A stretch of 64,000 nucleotides of DNA from a candidate division BRC1 bacterium HGW-BRC1-1 (GTDB lineage Bacteria > Sumerlaeota > Sumerlaeia > Sumerlaeales > Sumerlaeaceae): assembly GCA_002842095.1 (NCBI GenBank), contig PHCB01000014.1:62001-126000 (forward strand), given 5' to 3'. The translations under genes were made by a program, and so were the position numbers. Within the stretch, counting starts at the first letter, position 1. Each line of letters opens with the position of its first letter. Shown here piece after piece: positions 34,878-44,736 of this stretch. Under the pieces are notes generated by a model, which saw only the letters and a program-made list of their open reading frames with translations, ran no database searches and was not told where the DNA came from.

Positions 34878-36302
34878 TCATCCCGAGCGTCGCCGAGTGC
34901 CCACCGCAGCCGCGGCGGCCTCCAGCGCTTCCATGCGAGACGGTATCAGCGCACCCATCCGGGCGAGATCACTCACCGTATATTCGAACCGCATCGCCAG
35001 GGTTGCGGCACCGACAATCTCATTCGCGGAGGAACCGGCAACATGCACACCGAGAATCTCACCCGTTCCCCGATCCGCGATGACCTTCACGAAACCGGTG
35101 GTATCCTCTTCGAGGACCGCCGCCAGGTTCTCATCGAAAGAGGCATAACCAATCCCAACTTCAGCCGCACGATTGCGCGCCTCCTCCTCGCTGAGCCCCA
35201 CCCACGCCGCCAGCGCCATGCTGCCACCCGGAAAATGATCCGGTGGCAGGGCCGCCTTTATTCCCGCCACATGCTCCGCGACGAACACACCCTCCAAACG
35301 AGCCTGCTCGGGCGGTACCCCGCCACCCAGGACGCTGCCCGCAGCGAAAATGTGAGGCGTATGCGTCTGCAAATTTCTGTCCACCGTCACGCCGCCATCA
35401 TCAGGCGATAATTGCACATTCAGCTTTTTCAGCCCCAGCCGCCGCGAGGCCGGATGCCTCTCCCCACAGTCGGCCGCACAGAGCGAAAAAATCTCCTCAC
35501 CATTTCCGGTGGTGACAACCACTTCGCCTGACGCATCAACCACTTCTGCTCCGGCAAAACTTTCATCGAGCAAAAGCCTGCATCCCAGCGCATCCAACTC
35601 CCGTTCCACGAAATCAGAAACAGCCGCATCGGCCTCCGGGAGCAACCTCGGAGAGTCTGACAACACAGTAACCCTCGAACCCAATTGAGCAAAGAGCAGC
35701 GCCATGTTGCAGGCCCGACGGCCCTCGCCGAGGATGACCAGGCTGTCTGGCAATTCAGCCAGAAACAGAAGGTCCATACCCATCAGAAGAGCCCTGCCAT
35801 CCGGCTCGAAACCGTCTCGTGGCACAGCAATGGACCCTGTCGTCACCAGAATGTTTCTCGCGTCGATGCCATGAAGTTCATCACCAGTTTCAGGGTGCAG
35901 CACAACGGCCGATCCCGTGGATGAAAGGTAGCCGCGACCTTCGTAGAAACGGACCTCCCCCTGACGCAACAGCGACTGACGGTTGGCCTCACTGCTTTTT
36001 GCCACGACATCAGAAAGATGAATCGTGGAAAGATCAACGGAGCGACCTGCCGCCGCCTCTCCCCCACTGTCACCCTCCGCAATTTGAGAGTCGCGCCATC
36101 TTTTCGCGAAGCTCCACAACACGCCAAAAGGCAGGCCGTCTTCATGAACAAACGCTCCGCCCGGTCCTGCGAGGCGCTGCTCCACGATGGCTGTTTTCAA
36201 ACCGAGTTCACTGGCACGCTGGGCCGCAGCGCAACCGGCCTGACCGGCACCAATGATCAGCAAGTCGACCGCATCGTTTTCCTCGTACGGCTGGCCGGTC
36301 AT
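34878..36302 (-). CDS. Dihydrolipoamide dehydrogenase-like pseudoenzyme (E3-like)
   Basis: 474 residues aligned by eye over the full Lpd length. The first FAD motif is intact (LLIIGAGQAGCAAA, ~14-27). The redox pair expected in GGTCLNxGC is absent: the block reads GGAFVHEDGLPF, with Phe51 and Gly56 in the Cys positions. The NAD motif is GEGRRAC, not GxGxxG. The FAD-binding GD is GS (IFAAGSVLGG). The dimer domain is well kept (TTGFVKVIADRGTGEILGVHVAG), but the catalytic His region AHPTxSE reads IPSRMEA. It cannot act as a normal lipoamide dehydrogenase. Its start overlaps the E2-like stop (ATGA). Confidence 0.85.
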   Translation of the reverse strand: MTGQPYEENDAVDLLIIGAGQAGCAAAQRASELGLKTAIVEQRLAGPGGAFVHEDGLPFGVLWSFAKRWRDSQIAEGDSGGEAAAGRSVDLSTIHLSDVVAKSSEANRQSLLRQGEVRFYEGRGYLSSTGSAVVLHPETGDELHGIDARNILVTTGSIAVPRDGFEPDGRALLMGMDLLFLAELPDSLVILGEGRRACNMALLFAQLGSRVTVLSDSPRLLPEADAAVSDFVERELDALGCRLLLDESFAGAEVVDASGEVVVTTGNGEEIFSLCAADCGERHPASRRLGLKKLNVQLSPDDGGVTVDRNLQTHTPHIFAAGSVLGGGVPPEQARLEGVFVAEHVAGIKAALPPDHFPGGSMALAAWVGLSEEEARNRAAEVGIGYASFDENLAAVLEEDTTGFVKVIADRGTGEILGVHVAGSSANEIVGAATLAMRFEYTVSDLARMGALIPSRMEALEAAAAAVGTRRRSG

Positions 36303-37927
36303 TGAGTGAAATCCGCAAGCAGAAGAGGGTGCTCGAGCATCTCGCGAATATGCCCCAGAAGGCGGGCGGCACGCAGGGGTCTCACCGCACCATCCTGGGC
36401 AGAAAACCCGATGCGAATGACGTGCTTAACATCCCGTGGTTCAGAACCTGCCCGAAATTCTCGCACGGCCCCGAACGATAGCACCGGTGTGGCCCCCTCG
36501 TCCAGCGGTCCTGAGAAGTCATCAATGCCCATGGCGCCAAAATTGACCACCGCCAGGGCAACGGCGGGCATGTCGAATATTCCCTCGTTCGCATCAGACT
36601 CTTCGTCATCTCCTGCGAGATGCACATCGTCTTCGTCAATGCTTCCGCCCAGTGCCGTCAGAGCGATCTCCTCCATCCGGCCGGCCATTTCGCTGAGGGA
36701 CATGGCGCGAGCATCGTCCAGGCCCAACCATGCGATCTCATCCCCCGCTGCAACTCCCAGAGCCACCGCGAGTGGGTTCGTGTCGGAGTCGAGAGAGCCC
36801 AGAGGGCAATCTGCCAGCGCCATGGCGGCGGCCCGTGCGACCACTGCAGTCAGCAATTCTTCGGCGTCCCCCTCGGATTCCAGCAGAAACAGTGTCTTCA
36901 TGACAGAGGTCACGTTCACCTCGCAGCCCATCGTCATCAGGGCCGGTGCATACACAACCATCAAGGGGTCATCGGACATCGTCTCCGACTCGTCATCATG
37001 TTCCCCTGCCTCAAGCCCCTCCACCAGCAAAAGGTCGTCCAGTTCCTCGCTCTCGCCGAGCTTGGGTAGTTTAATAGCAGACGGTTGTTCGTCCTCTGCA
37101 GACTGCCCATTCATCGATGACATTTCAATCACGCGAACCTGTTCACCGTTCACTGAATCCGCGACCATCTCCAGAAACGCGGCCATCTCGCTGTCAGCTT
37201 CCACGCTCTCGCCGAACGCTTCTTCGCTCTCTTCCCCACCTTCGGCATTTTCCCACCCGTCAGAGTCCTCATCCAGCGGATCCTGCGGTCGCGCTTCGAT
37301 TCTCCCCTCGGCTTTGCGGGAGGCGATATAAGCGAGTACGTCCTCTTTCGTGATGCGGCCCCCGCGCCCCGAGCCGCGAACAAGCATCAAGTCGACGCCG
37401 CGCTCATCAGCGATGGCATGGGCAAGTGGACTCGCATTAATCACGGGTACAAAATCGTGTGGTGTCGCAGAATCCTCATCCCCACTTCCCTCCGAAGTGG
37501 ACTGGGCCGCAGCCGCTATTTCCTTCTCCACCCGCTTACGATCGCGCGACGAGACCCATGGTGGCGCATTATCCTCCACGCCATCCCCGGCGTCCATTTC
37601 GTCCTCATCGGTGGGATCGGTGTCATCCGAGGTTTCAGACTCCTCATCGGGGAAATCATCATCTTCGTCGGGAGGCTGCAGATCCATATCATCCTTCATG
37701 ATCAATGTGGCCATCACTGCACCAACGGGAACCATATCGCCGGGAAACACTCGAATGCCGGTGATGCGTCCACCTTCGAGGGTTTCAATCTCCATGTTCG
37801 CCTTGTCGGTTTCCACCTCGGCAATCACATCACCGGCAGCGACTCGTTGTCCCTCCTCCACATTCCATCGCAGAAGTTTTCCTTCGGACATCGATTCGCT
37901 CAATTTTGGCATCAGGATATCGGGCAT
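36299..37927 (-). CDS. Lipoyl-domain E2-like protein lacking the acyltransferase motif
   Basis: 542 residues. Residues 1-78 are a lipoyl domain with lipoylation Lys42 in ETDKANME. A very acidic Asp/Glu-rich linker (~80-125) follows, then an E3-binding-like domain (~165-210; INASPLAHAIADERGVDL, GRGGRITKEDVLAYI), another acidic linker, and a shortened 2-oxoacid acyltransferase-like domain (~330-542; VNFGAMGIDDFSGPLDEG, FGAVREF). The catalytic DHRxxDG is replaced by QDGAVRP, so His is Asp and Asp is Arg. ATG at 37927 is preferred over 37933 because GAGGAA sits closer to it. First gene of the E3-like/lipB/lipA operon. Confidence 0.85.
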   Translation of the reverse strand: MPDILMPKLSESMSEGKLLRWNVEEGQRVAAGDVIAEVETDKANMEIETLEGGRITGIRVFPGDMVPVGAVMATLIMKDDMDLQPPDEDDDFPDEESETSDDTDPTDEDEMDAGDGVEDNAPPWVSSRDRKRVEKEIAAAAQSTSEGSGDEDSATPHDFVPVINASPLAHAIADERGVDLMLVRGSGRGGRITKEDVLAYIASRKAEGRIEARPQDPLDEDSDGWENAEGGEESEEAFGESVEADSEMAAFLEMVADSVNGEQVRVIEMSSMNGQSAEDEQPSAIKLPKLGESEELDDLLLVEGLEAGEHDDESETMSDDPLMVVYAPALMTMGCEVNVTSVMKTLFLLESEGDAEELLTAVVARAAAMALADCPLGSLDSDTNPLAVALGVAAGDEIAWLGLDDARAMSLSEMAGRMEEIALTALGGSIDEDDVHLAGDDEESDANEGIFDMPAVALAVVNFGAMGIDDFSGPLDEGATPVLSFGAVREFRAGSEPRDVKHVIRIGFSAQDGAVRPLRAARLLGHIREMLEHPLLLADFTQ

Positions 37928-38042
37928 TCTCATTCCTCGTCAGCATCATCGGCCCATTTCAGGCGGCTCATGGTAACGGTCAACAACCTCCCATGTTCAA
38001 GCCCAAAGGCGCGTTGACACACGACTCAAAGCCAACCATGGT

Positions 38043-40046
38043 TTGCGGGCTTTGAGCACATTCGCCAAAAACACCGTCGTCTTTTCGTCACTCACCCTCC
38101 TCAGCCGCATCTCGGGGCTGCTGCGCGTGATGGCTTTTGCGGCCATTCTCGGCAGCGGTCGCGGGGCTGCCGGCCGCCTCAACGACGCCTACCAACTCGC
38201 CAACACCATCCCCAACATCATTTACGAATTCATCATGGGCGGCATCCTCAGCGCTATTTTCATCCCTGTACTCGTGCGGGCTCAGGAAAAAAGTGGCCGG
38301 ACCTCCCCCGAAGCATGGCGAGTGGCAAACCTTCTGCTGGGTTCTGTGGGATTAATCTTAGCAGCTGCATCCATGGTGGGCGTTTTGCTCGCCCCCCAGA
38401 TCACCTGGCTCATGACCAATTTCTCGCATGACCCGTCAGCCGCCCAGAGCAAAGAGCTGGCCACCTACTTCTTCAGATTCTTTGCCCCGCAAATGTTCTT
38501 TTACGGCCTGAACGCGGTCTTCATGGCCATCCTCAATTCCCACCAGGTATTTGCCATCACCGCCGCTGCCCCCATCATTAACAATGCAGTGGTGCTGGTG
38601 ACCCTCGGCCTCTATCACGCCGGCATTATTGACCTGACAGGTCTGGGCATCGGCACAACGGCCGGCGTTGCGGCCATGGCCCTCGTGCAAATTCCATCAC
38701 TGTTAAAAATCGGAATGCCCCTGCGCCCCCAATTCAACTTCCGGGACCCTGTCTTCCTCGGTATCACGGCATTGGGCGCCCCCGTGGTGGTTGTCGCCAT
38801 AGCCAACCTTATCGGCACCGCTATCCGCGCGAACCTCCTCTACACCGTGCCCGGCGGCTTCACCTCTTATACCTTTTCCTTCATCCTCATCATGATGCCC
38901 TACGGCGTATTTGCCGTTTCCGTAGCCACAGTGCTTTACCCGGCCCTGTCGCGTTCTGCCGCCGAGATGAACCTGTCCGCTTTCCGCAGTACGATGTCCC
39001 TCGGGTTGCGTTGGACCACTCTGGTCATGCTGCCCGTAGCTCTTGGGTTGGCTATTCTGGCTGAACCAACCGCCCGGGTATTCTTCGAGCGGGGTCAGTT
39101 CACCTACGCCGATACACGATTCACCTCGTCTTTCCTGCGCATTTACGCCCTCAGCATCTTCCCCTACGCGCTGGTCATTTTCGTAACACGCGTCTTCTAT
39201 TCCTTTTCCGACACGAAGACCCCGGCCTGGATCAACGTCGGTGGTGTTTTAATTAACGTCGGGCTCAATTTCCTCCTGCTTCGGTGGATGAGCGTTCCGG
39301 GCATTGCCCTGGCCTCGGTCATCACGTACTCCCTCACCACGGCGGTTTCTCTGTTTATCATTCGACGCCGCTACCATGGCTTGGGAGGAGTACCCTTTGC
39401 CTCGGCCATTACCCGCATGCTCATCGCTGGTGGTGTCATGGGCGTTGTGGTCGCTGGTGGATTGGTTCTCACGCGACCGGCTTCGGTGATTGTTTCCAGC
39501 GGACAACGTGCAGAGATCTTTACGCCCGACTCGGCGCGCATGGGCAGCACACTCATTATCAACGACGAAGCCTCACTGCGCAGTTATTTCAAAACCTGGG
39601 ATGTCGCCGATTCAGAAATTCCCTCCATCAATTTCGATAAAGAATCTTTCATAGCCATCCTTGGCCCCTCCAGCGAGACGACTGTCACGCTTAGTCTCGA
39701 TCAATTTACCACGACGGACGACGGCAGTGCGTCCGCCACCGTGCTGGTATACAGGCCCACACAAGCCCAACCCCCGACGCCTCGCGTCATACACATTCCC
39801 CAATACCCCCCCTTCATCCACCTTGTCAGCAGACAGCATGTAAGTACTGTTGATCTCGAACTGCGCATCTCCGACGCCACCCCCCCCAGGGGCTGGGCCA
39901 AAGCACTCCGCGCCCCCGAGGCACTCCGCCTCCTGATGCTCATAATCCTGGGTGCCATCACCTATCTGGGAGTCGCTTTTCTGCTGCGGCTGGATGAAGC
40001 GCGACAGTTCCCGCAATACGTCTTGAAGCGCCTTCGTCGCCGTTGA
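38043..40046 (+). CDS. murJ: Lipid II flippase MurJ with large periplasmic insertion
   Basis: 667 residues against ~510 usual. The N-terminal ~475 residues are a normal MVF/MurJ core (RISGLLRVMAFAAILG, AYQLANTIPNIIYEFIMGG, ARVFFERGQFT, YSFSDTKTPAWINV). Between the thirteenth and last helices, at ~480-615, lies an extra soluble domain (STLIINDEASLRSYFK, INFDKESFIAILG, FIHLVSRQHVS) whose pattern recalls PrcB-type beta domains; topology puts it in the periplasm. The final helix (LRLLMLIILGAITYLGVAFL) matches normal MurJ. Start is TTG 38043, or TTG 38052; no strong ribosome site. Confidence 0.88.
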   Translation: MRALSTFAKNTVVFSSLTLLSRISGLLRVMAFAAILGSGRGAAGRLNDAYQLANTIPNIIYEFIMGGILSAIFIPVLVRAQEKSGRTSPEAWRVANLLLGSVGLILAAASMVGVLLAPQITWLMTNFSHDPSAAQSKELATYFFRFFAPQMFFYGLNAVFMAILNSHQVFAITAAAPIINNAVVLVTLGLYHAGIIDLTGLGIGTTAGVAAMALVQIPSLLKIGMPLRPQFNFRDPVFLGITALGAPVVVVAIANLIGTAIRANLLYTVPGGFTSYTFSFILIMMPYGVFAVSVATVLYPALSRSAAEMNLSAFRSTMSLGLRWTTLVMLPVALGLAILAEPTARVFFERGQFTYADTRFTSSFLRIYALSIFPYALVIFVTRVFYSFSDTKTPAWINVGGVLINVGLNFLLLRWMSVPGIALASVITYSLTTAVSLFIIRRRYHGLGGVPFASAITRMLIAGGVMGVVVAGGLVLTRPASVIVSSGQRAEIFTPDSARMGSTLIINDEASLRSYFKTWDVADSEIPSINFDKESFIAILGPSSETTVTLSLDQFTTTDDGSASATVLVYRPTQAQPPTPRVIHIPQYPPFIHLVSRQHVSTVDLELRISDATPPRGWAKALRAPEALRLLMLIILGAITYLGVAFLLRLDEARQFPQYVLKRLRRR

Positions 40047-40199
40047 TCGGTCATCTAAAACCGATCACACCGCCAACCTGAAGTAAGCTTCCCTCTGTCA
40101 TCCGAAATAAAGCCGGAAAGACCCTGTAGCCATTGCGGGCTTAAGCACACTACTTTAAGTGTAAAATCTGTCTGACCCAGCCCGAAAGGAAGTTCTCCA

Positions 40200-42311
40200 T
40201 TGGCTCGTACCACCCCTATTCATCGCGTACGTAACATCGGCATTATGGCGCACATCGACGCCGGAAAAACCACAACGACCGAACGCATCATTTTTTACAC
40301 CGGCCGCTCCCACAAGATGGGCGAAGTGCACGATGGCGCTGCTGAGATGGACTGGATGGATCAGGAACGTGAGCGCGGAATCACCATCACCAGCGCCGCA
40401 ACCCGATGCTACTGGAAAGACTACGGCATCAACATCATCGACACGCCCGGCCACGTCGACTTTACCGTCGAAGTGGAACGCTCCATCCGCGTACTCGACG
40501 GTGCAGTCGCCCTCTTTTGCTCCGTCGGTGGTGTTGAGCCCCAGAGCGAAACCGTCTGGCGTCAGGCTGACAAGTATCATGTCCCCCGCCTGGCTTTTGT
40601 GAACAAGATGGACCGCATCGGCGCCGACTTCTACGGCACCGTAAAGATGATGGACCATCGCCTCACCTGCCACCCCGTTCCCCTTCAAATTCCGATTGGT
40701 GCTGAAGACCAATTCCGCGGCGTCGTGGACCTCGTCGAAATGAAAGCGTACATCTGGCCCGAAAAGGAAGATGGCGATCAGGGCATCAAATTCGAAACCA
40801 CAGAAATTCCTGCCGCACTGGTGGATGAGGCCAAAAAATGGCGCCGCACCATGCTGGAAGCCATCGCCGAATACGACGACGAATTCATGACCAAATATCT
40901 TGAATTTGAGAATCAGGAATTCCCCGCAGCCGAGCTTAAACCCCTGATCCGCAAAAGCGTTCTGGGTGCAAAAATCACCCCCGTACTCTGCGGTTCATCC
41001 TTCCGCAAGAAGGGTGTGCAACCCCTCCTCGACGCCGTGATTGATTACATGCCCTCCCCCAAGGACGTTCCCGCCATCAGTGGCGAAAACTCTGAGACGG
41101 GTGAGATGGAAGAACGCCATCCCGACGACAAAGAACCATTTGCCGCCCTGGCTTTCAAAATCATGAGCGATCCCCACGTCGGCAAGCTTACCTATTTCCG
41201 CGTTTATAGCGGTGTGCTCAAAGCGGGCTCCTATATTTACAACTCCACCAAAGATCAAAACGAGCGCGTTGGCCGCATTCTCCTCATGCACGCCAACGAC
41301 CGCGAACCCATCGACGAAGTGCGCACGGGCGACATCGCGGCAGCCGTGGGACTGAAGGCCACATCAACCGGCCACACCCTCTGCGACCCCGACCACCCCA
41401 TCGTGCTTGAGGCCATGACCTTCCCCGAGCCCGTCATCCACATCGCCGTGGAGCCGAAAACCAAGCAGGACCAGGAAAAGATGTCCACGGCCCTGCAGCG
41501 GCTGGCTGAAGAAGACCCGACCTTCCGTGTGCGCACCGACGAAGAAACCAACCAGACCATCATCAGCGGAATGGGCGAGCTTCACCTCGAGATCATTGTC
41601 GACCGCATGAAGCGCGAGTTCAAGGTTGAGTGCAACGTTGGCAAGCCGCAGGTCGCTTACCGCGAAACGCTCGGAAAGCCCATCGCGAAGATCGAAGGCA
41701 AGTACGTCCGCCAGAGCGGTGGCCGTGGCCAGTTCGGTCATTGCGTGCTCAAGATCGAGCCGATGAAGCCCGGTGAAGGTTTCGAATTCAACAACGAGAT
41801 CGTGGGCGGCGTCATCCCCAAGGAATTCATCCCTGCGGTGGAGAAGGGCGTTGTCGGTGCCATGAAGAGCGGCGTTCTCGCCGGCTACCCCATGGTCGAC
41901 GTGAAGGTCTCCCTCATCGACGGCTCCTTCCACCCGGTCGACTCCAGCGAAATGGCTTTCGAGTTCGCCGGCTCCATCGGCTTCAAGGAAGGTGCCCGCA
42001 AGTGCGAGCCGACCCTTCTTGAGCCCGTGATGGCTGTCGAAGTGGTTACGCCCGAGGAATACTTCGGCGACGTTCTCGGCGATCTCAGTTCCCGCCGTGG
42101 CAAGATCGAAGAGTCAGGCCGACGCGGCAACACGCAGGTTGTCACCGCAATCGTTCCCCTCAGCGAGATGTTCGGTTACGCAACCGACGTGCGCAGCTTT
42201 ACACAGGGGCGCGCAAACTACACCATGCAGTTCTCTCACTATGAGCGCGTTCCCAAGGCCATCAGCGAGAAGATCATCGGTGTGGACGCCAGCCACCACG
42301 CCCGCCGCTAA
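40200..42311 (+). CDS. fusA: Translation elongation factor G
   Basis: 703 residues, TTG start with AAGGAAG eight bases upstream. GTPase motifs: [48 protein letters not shown]. Domains II-V follow ([19 protein letters not shown] and [12 protein letters not shown] in [22 protein letters not shown] in V). It catalyses ribosomal translocation. It stands alone, not in a str operon with rpsL/rpsG/tuf, and has its own terminator. Confidence 0.96.
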   Translation: MARTTPIHRVRNIGIMAHIDAGKTTTTERIIFYTGRSHKMGEVHDGAAEMDWMDQERERGITITSAATRCYWKDYGINIIDTPGHVDFTVEVERSIRVLDGAVALFCSVGGVEPQSETVWRQADKYHVPRLAFVNKMDRIGADFYGTVKMMDHRLTCHPVPLQIPIGAEDQFRGVVDLVEMKAYIWPEKEDGDQGIKFETTEIPAALVDEAKKWRRTMLEAIAEYDDEFMTKYLEFENQEFPAAELKPLIRKSVLGAKITPVLCGSSFRKKGVQPLLDAVIDYMPSPKDVPAISGENSETGEMEERHPDDKEPFAALAFKIMSDPHVGKLTYFRVYSGVLKAGSYIYNSTKDQNERVGRILLMHANDREPIDEVRTGDIAAAVGLKATSTGHTLCDPDHPIVLEAMTFPEPVIHIAVEPKTKQDQEKMSTALQRLAEEDPTFRVRTDEETNQTIISGMGELHLEIIVDRMKREFKVECNVGKPQVAYRETLGKPIAKIEGKYVRQSGGRGQFGHCVLKIEPMKPGEGFEFNNEIVGGVIPKEFIPAVEKGVVGAMKSGVLAGYPMVDVKVSLIDGSFHPVDSSEMAFEFAGSIGFKEGARKCEPTLLEPVMAVEVVTPEEYFGDVLGDLSSRRGKIEESGRRGNTQVVTAIVPLSEMFGYATDVRSFTQGRANYTMQFSHYERVPKAISEKIIGVDASHHARR

Positions 42312-42339
42312 TCACTAAAACGAATTAACCGAAAACTGA

Positions 42340-42371
42340 AACGGCCCCGGAAGACTTTCTCCGGGGCCGTT
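42340..42371 (+). terminator. Terminator after fusA
   Basis: AACGGCCCCGGA (42340-42351) pairs with TCCGGGGCCGTT (42360-42371), 12 pairs and an eight-base loop, followed by a modest T-rich tail (CTCATTTTC). Confidence 0.85.
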
Positions 42372-42438
42372 CTCATTTTCGGGCTGATTGTGGATAAAAA
42401 AAACGCTGCCGTTGCACGGGCGTTATTCCTCAACAAAA

Positions 42439-42457
42439 GCGGCAGCATGGCTGCCGC
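42439..42457 (-). terminator. Terminator after accC
   Basis: GCGGCAGC (42439-42446) and GCTGCCGC (42450-42457) form a perfect eight-pair hairpin with a three-base loop. On the minus strand it is followed by TTTTGTTG, about 120 bases past the accC stop. Confidence 0.7.
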
Positions 42458-42578
42458 ACTCCAAAGTGGTGGGTCACTACTCTGCTTGGACTGCATGAGC
42501 CATGCTCGCGCCTTCCCTTACGCGTAACGTTAAACGCAACGATCGTTTGGATCTTTCAACCGCCCGCCCACATAAACC

Positions 42579-43922
42579 TTACGCCAAGAAGTCCTCAAGG
42601 AAACCCGTACCAAAGGTGCCCGAGCGGAACTCTTTGCTCCGCATGACCTTCAACTGGAACGGGATGGTGGTCTTCACGCCCTCGATAATAAACTCCTGCA
42701 GGGCGCGCTCCATGCGTGCGATACATTCGTCGCGGGTTGCGGCGCGTGTCAGCAGCTTGGCGATCATCGAATCGTAGTAAGGCGGGATGACGTACTCTTC
42801 GTAGCAGTGCGAGTCGACCCGCACCCCATTTCCACCCGGAGCATGCCACGTGGTAATTTTGCCCGGCGAGGGGATGAAACCCTTATCGGGGTTTTCCGCA
42901 TTGATACGGCATTCGATCGCGTGGCCGCCCTTAAACTCGATGTCTTTCTGAGAGAATTTGAAAGGCAGTCCACCCGCCACCTCGAGTTGCAGCTTTACAA
43001 GATCGGTCAGGGTGACCAGCTCTGTCACGGGATGCTCCACCTGGATGCGGGTGTTCATCTCCATGAAGAAGAAGTTTCCCTGTTCATCGCGCAGAAACTC
43101 GATGGTCCCCGCATTCGTATAACCCACCGCTTCCGCCGCACGAACCGCAATGTCTCCGAGCTTCTTGCGCTCTTCGGGGGTAATGACGGAGCAGGGGCTT
43201 TCTTCGATGAGCTTCTGGTGGCGCCGCTGGATGGAGCAATCGCGTTCGCCGAAGTGGACCACATGGCCAAACTCGTCGGCGAAGATCTGCACCTCGATAT
43301 GCTTCGGGTTGTTGATGTAGCGCTCCATGTAAACGCCCGGGTTTCCAAAAGCCTTTTCTGCTTCCGAAGACGCCATGCTGAAGGCCGTGCTGAGGGCCAG
43401 CGGAGTGCTGGCGATACGCATCCCGCGCCCACCACCACCGGCCGATGCCTTGATGATGACAGGGTAACCGATTTCCTCGGCAATGGCCCTGGCTTCTTCT
43501 ATGTCTGTGATTTCTTCTTTGCTGCCCGGCACCACAGGCACACCGGCATCGCGCATGGTCTTCTTCGCAATAGCCTTGTCGCCCATGCGGGTAATGACGT
43601 CGGGTCGCGGACCGATAAACTTGATCTTGCAGGAATTGCAAAGCTCCGCAAATTCCGCGTTCTCGGCCAGAAATCCGTATCCGGGGTGAATGGCCTCGGC
43701 ATCCGTGATTTCCGCTGCGCTGATAATCCGGGCGACGTTCAGATAACTATCCGCCGACTGGGGCGGGCCGATACAAACAGCCTCGTCCGCAAACCAGGTA
43801 TGCAGCGAATCCTCGTCCGCGGTTGAATACACGGCCACAGTTTTGATGCCCATTTCCTTGCAGGCACGGATGATGCGCAGTGCTATTTCGCCACGATTGG
43901 CAATCAGGATTTTATTGAACAT
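42579..43922 (-). CDS. accC: Acetyl-CoA carboxylase, biotin carboxylase subunit
   Basis: 447 residues. Carboxylates biotin on AccB using ATP and bicarbonate, the first step of fatty-acid synthesis. N-terminal [24 protein letters not shown]-grasp glycine loop [30 protein letters not shown] and catalytic [17 protein letters not shown] are all intact; the C-terminal biotin-carboxylase domain ([11 protein letters not shown]) is complete. It follows accB by 8 bp in one operon. Confidence 0.96.
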   Translation of the reverse strand: MFNKILIANRGEIALRIIRACKEMGIKTVAVYSTADEDSLHTWFADEAVCIGPPQSADSYLNVARIISAAEITDAEAIHPGYGFLAENAEFAELCNSCKIKFIGPRPDVITRMGDKAIAKKTMRDAGVPVVPGSKEEITDIEEARAIAEEIGYPVIIKASAGGGGRGMRIASTPLALSTAFSMASSEAEKAFGNPGVYMERYINNPKHIEVQIFADEFGHVVHFGERDCSIQRRHQKLIEESPCSVITPEERKKLGDIAVRAAEAVGYTNAGTIEFLRDEQGNFFFMEMNTRIQVEHPVTELVTLTDLVKLQLEVAGGLPFKFSQKDIEFKGGHAIECRINAENPDKGFIPSPGKITTWHAPGGNGVRVDSHCYEEYVIPPYYDSMIAKLLTRAATRDECIARMERALQEFIIEGVKTTIPFQLKVMRSKEFRSGTFGTGFLEDFLA

Positions 43923-43930
43923 GCGGCGGG

Positions 43931-44596
43931 CTACTCAGTCTCGATGAGGAAAAGGGGCTGGTTATATTCGACCGGCTGGCCGTTCTCCACCAGAGCCTTC
44001 AGAATCTTGCCGCGCATTTCCGCTTTGATCTCGTTCATCAACTTCATCGCTTCCACGATGCAAAGCGTCGTATCCTCCGACACGCGATCGCCCACGCTCA
44101 CAAAGGAATCTGCATCGGGCGACGGTGACCGATAGAACGTGCCCACCATGGGAGAATGAAGATACTTTGCGTTGGCGGGCAGCGCATCCGATTCAGCCGC
44201 TGGTTCAATAGGCGCAGAAGGAGTTGGCACTGCAGAAACAACCTCGCTGGTGGGCGCGCTGGCTTGCTGAGGCGCCGCCGACATGCTCATCATCGGCTGC
44301 ATTCCCGCCATCATTTGCGGCTGCTGCACAGGAGCATGGCTGCTAAGGATGTGGATTTTGGTGCCGTGCTGCTCGAGTTTCAGTTCGGCAATCTGGTTGG
44401 TCTTCATCAGACCGAACAAATCTTTAATGTCCGCCAGACCAATCACTTCCCCTGCACGGGAAGGCTTCGACACCGGACTCTTCTTCGCCGGAGTTGCAGA
44501 GGTTTTGGAGATCTTCTGGGCCGGCGTTTTAACTGGCGCGGGCACTGCGGGCTTTTTCTTCGACGGAAGTTGTACCATGGGCTTGGATGCTCTCAT
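43931..44596 (-). CDS. accB: Biotin carboxyl carrier protein of acetyl-CoA carboxylase
   Basis: 221 residues, longer than the usual ~155 because of a basic Lys/Pro/Ala-rich N-terminal extension (~1-45). The family region starts near [20 protein letters not shown]; a linker rich in Met/Gln/Pro/Ala leads to the biotinyl domain with the biotin Lys in [13 protein letters not shown] start at the seventh codon (MVQLPSK) is possible. First gene of accB-accC, divergent from prmA. Confidence 0.94.
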   Translation of the reverse strand: MRASKPMVQLPSKKKPAVPAPVKTPAQKISKTSATPAKKSPVSKPSRAGEVIGLADIKDLFGLMKTNQIAELKLEQHGTKIHILSSHAPVQQPQMMAGMQPMMSMSAAPQQASAPTSEVVSAVPTPSAPIEPAAESDALPANAKYLHSPMVGTFYRSPSPDADSFVSVGDRVSEDTTLCIVEAMKLMNEIKAEMRGKILKALVENGQPVEYNQPLFLIETE

Positions 44597-44736
44597 TTTT
44601 TATAACGTTCAATAATAGCCACGATTAGCGCGGGGAGACCTCGCTCCTGCAATAACTACTTTACCCTCTCGGGCATTAACCTTCGGCATCGACCTTGCAC
44701 TTGCGTAGAGAGGCTATTCATTGCATCGTCCATGGT

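Noticed and set aside
36306-37331. 341-codon Ser-rich plus-strand frame
   Set aside because: Antisense of the acidic E2-like gene; the Ser-rich makeup is what the complement of Asp/Glu/Ala codons gives.
40044-40067. TGATCGGT/ACCGATCA hairpin after murJ as terminator
   Set aside because: No T run follows and the arm includes the murJ stop; may be chance.
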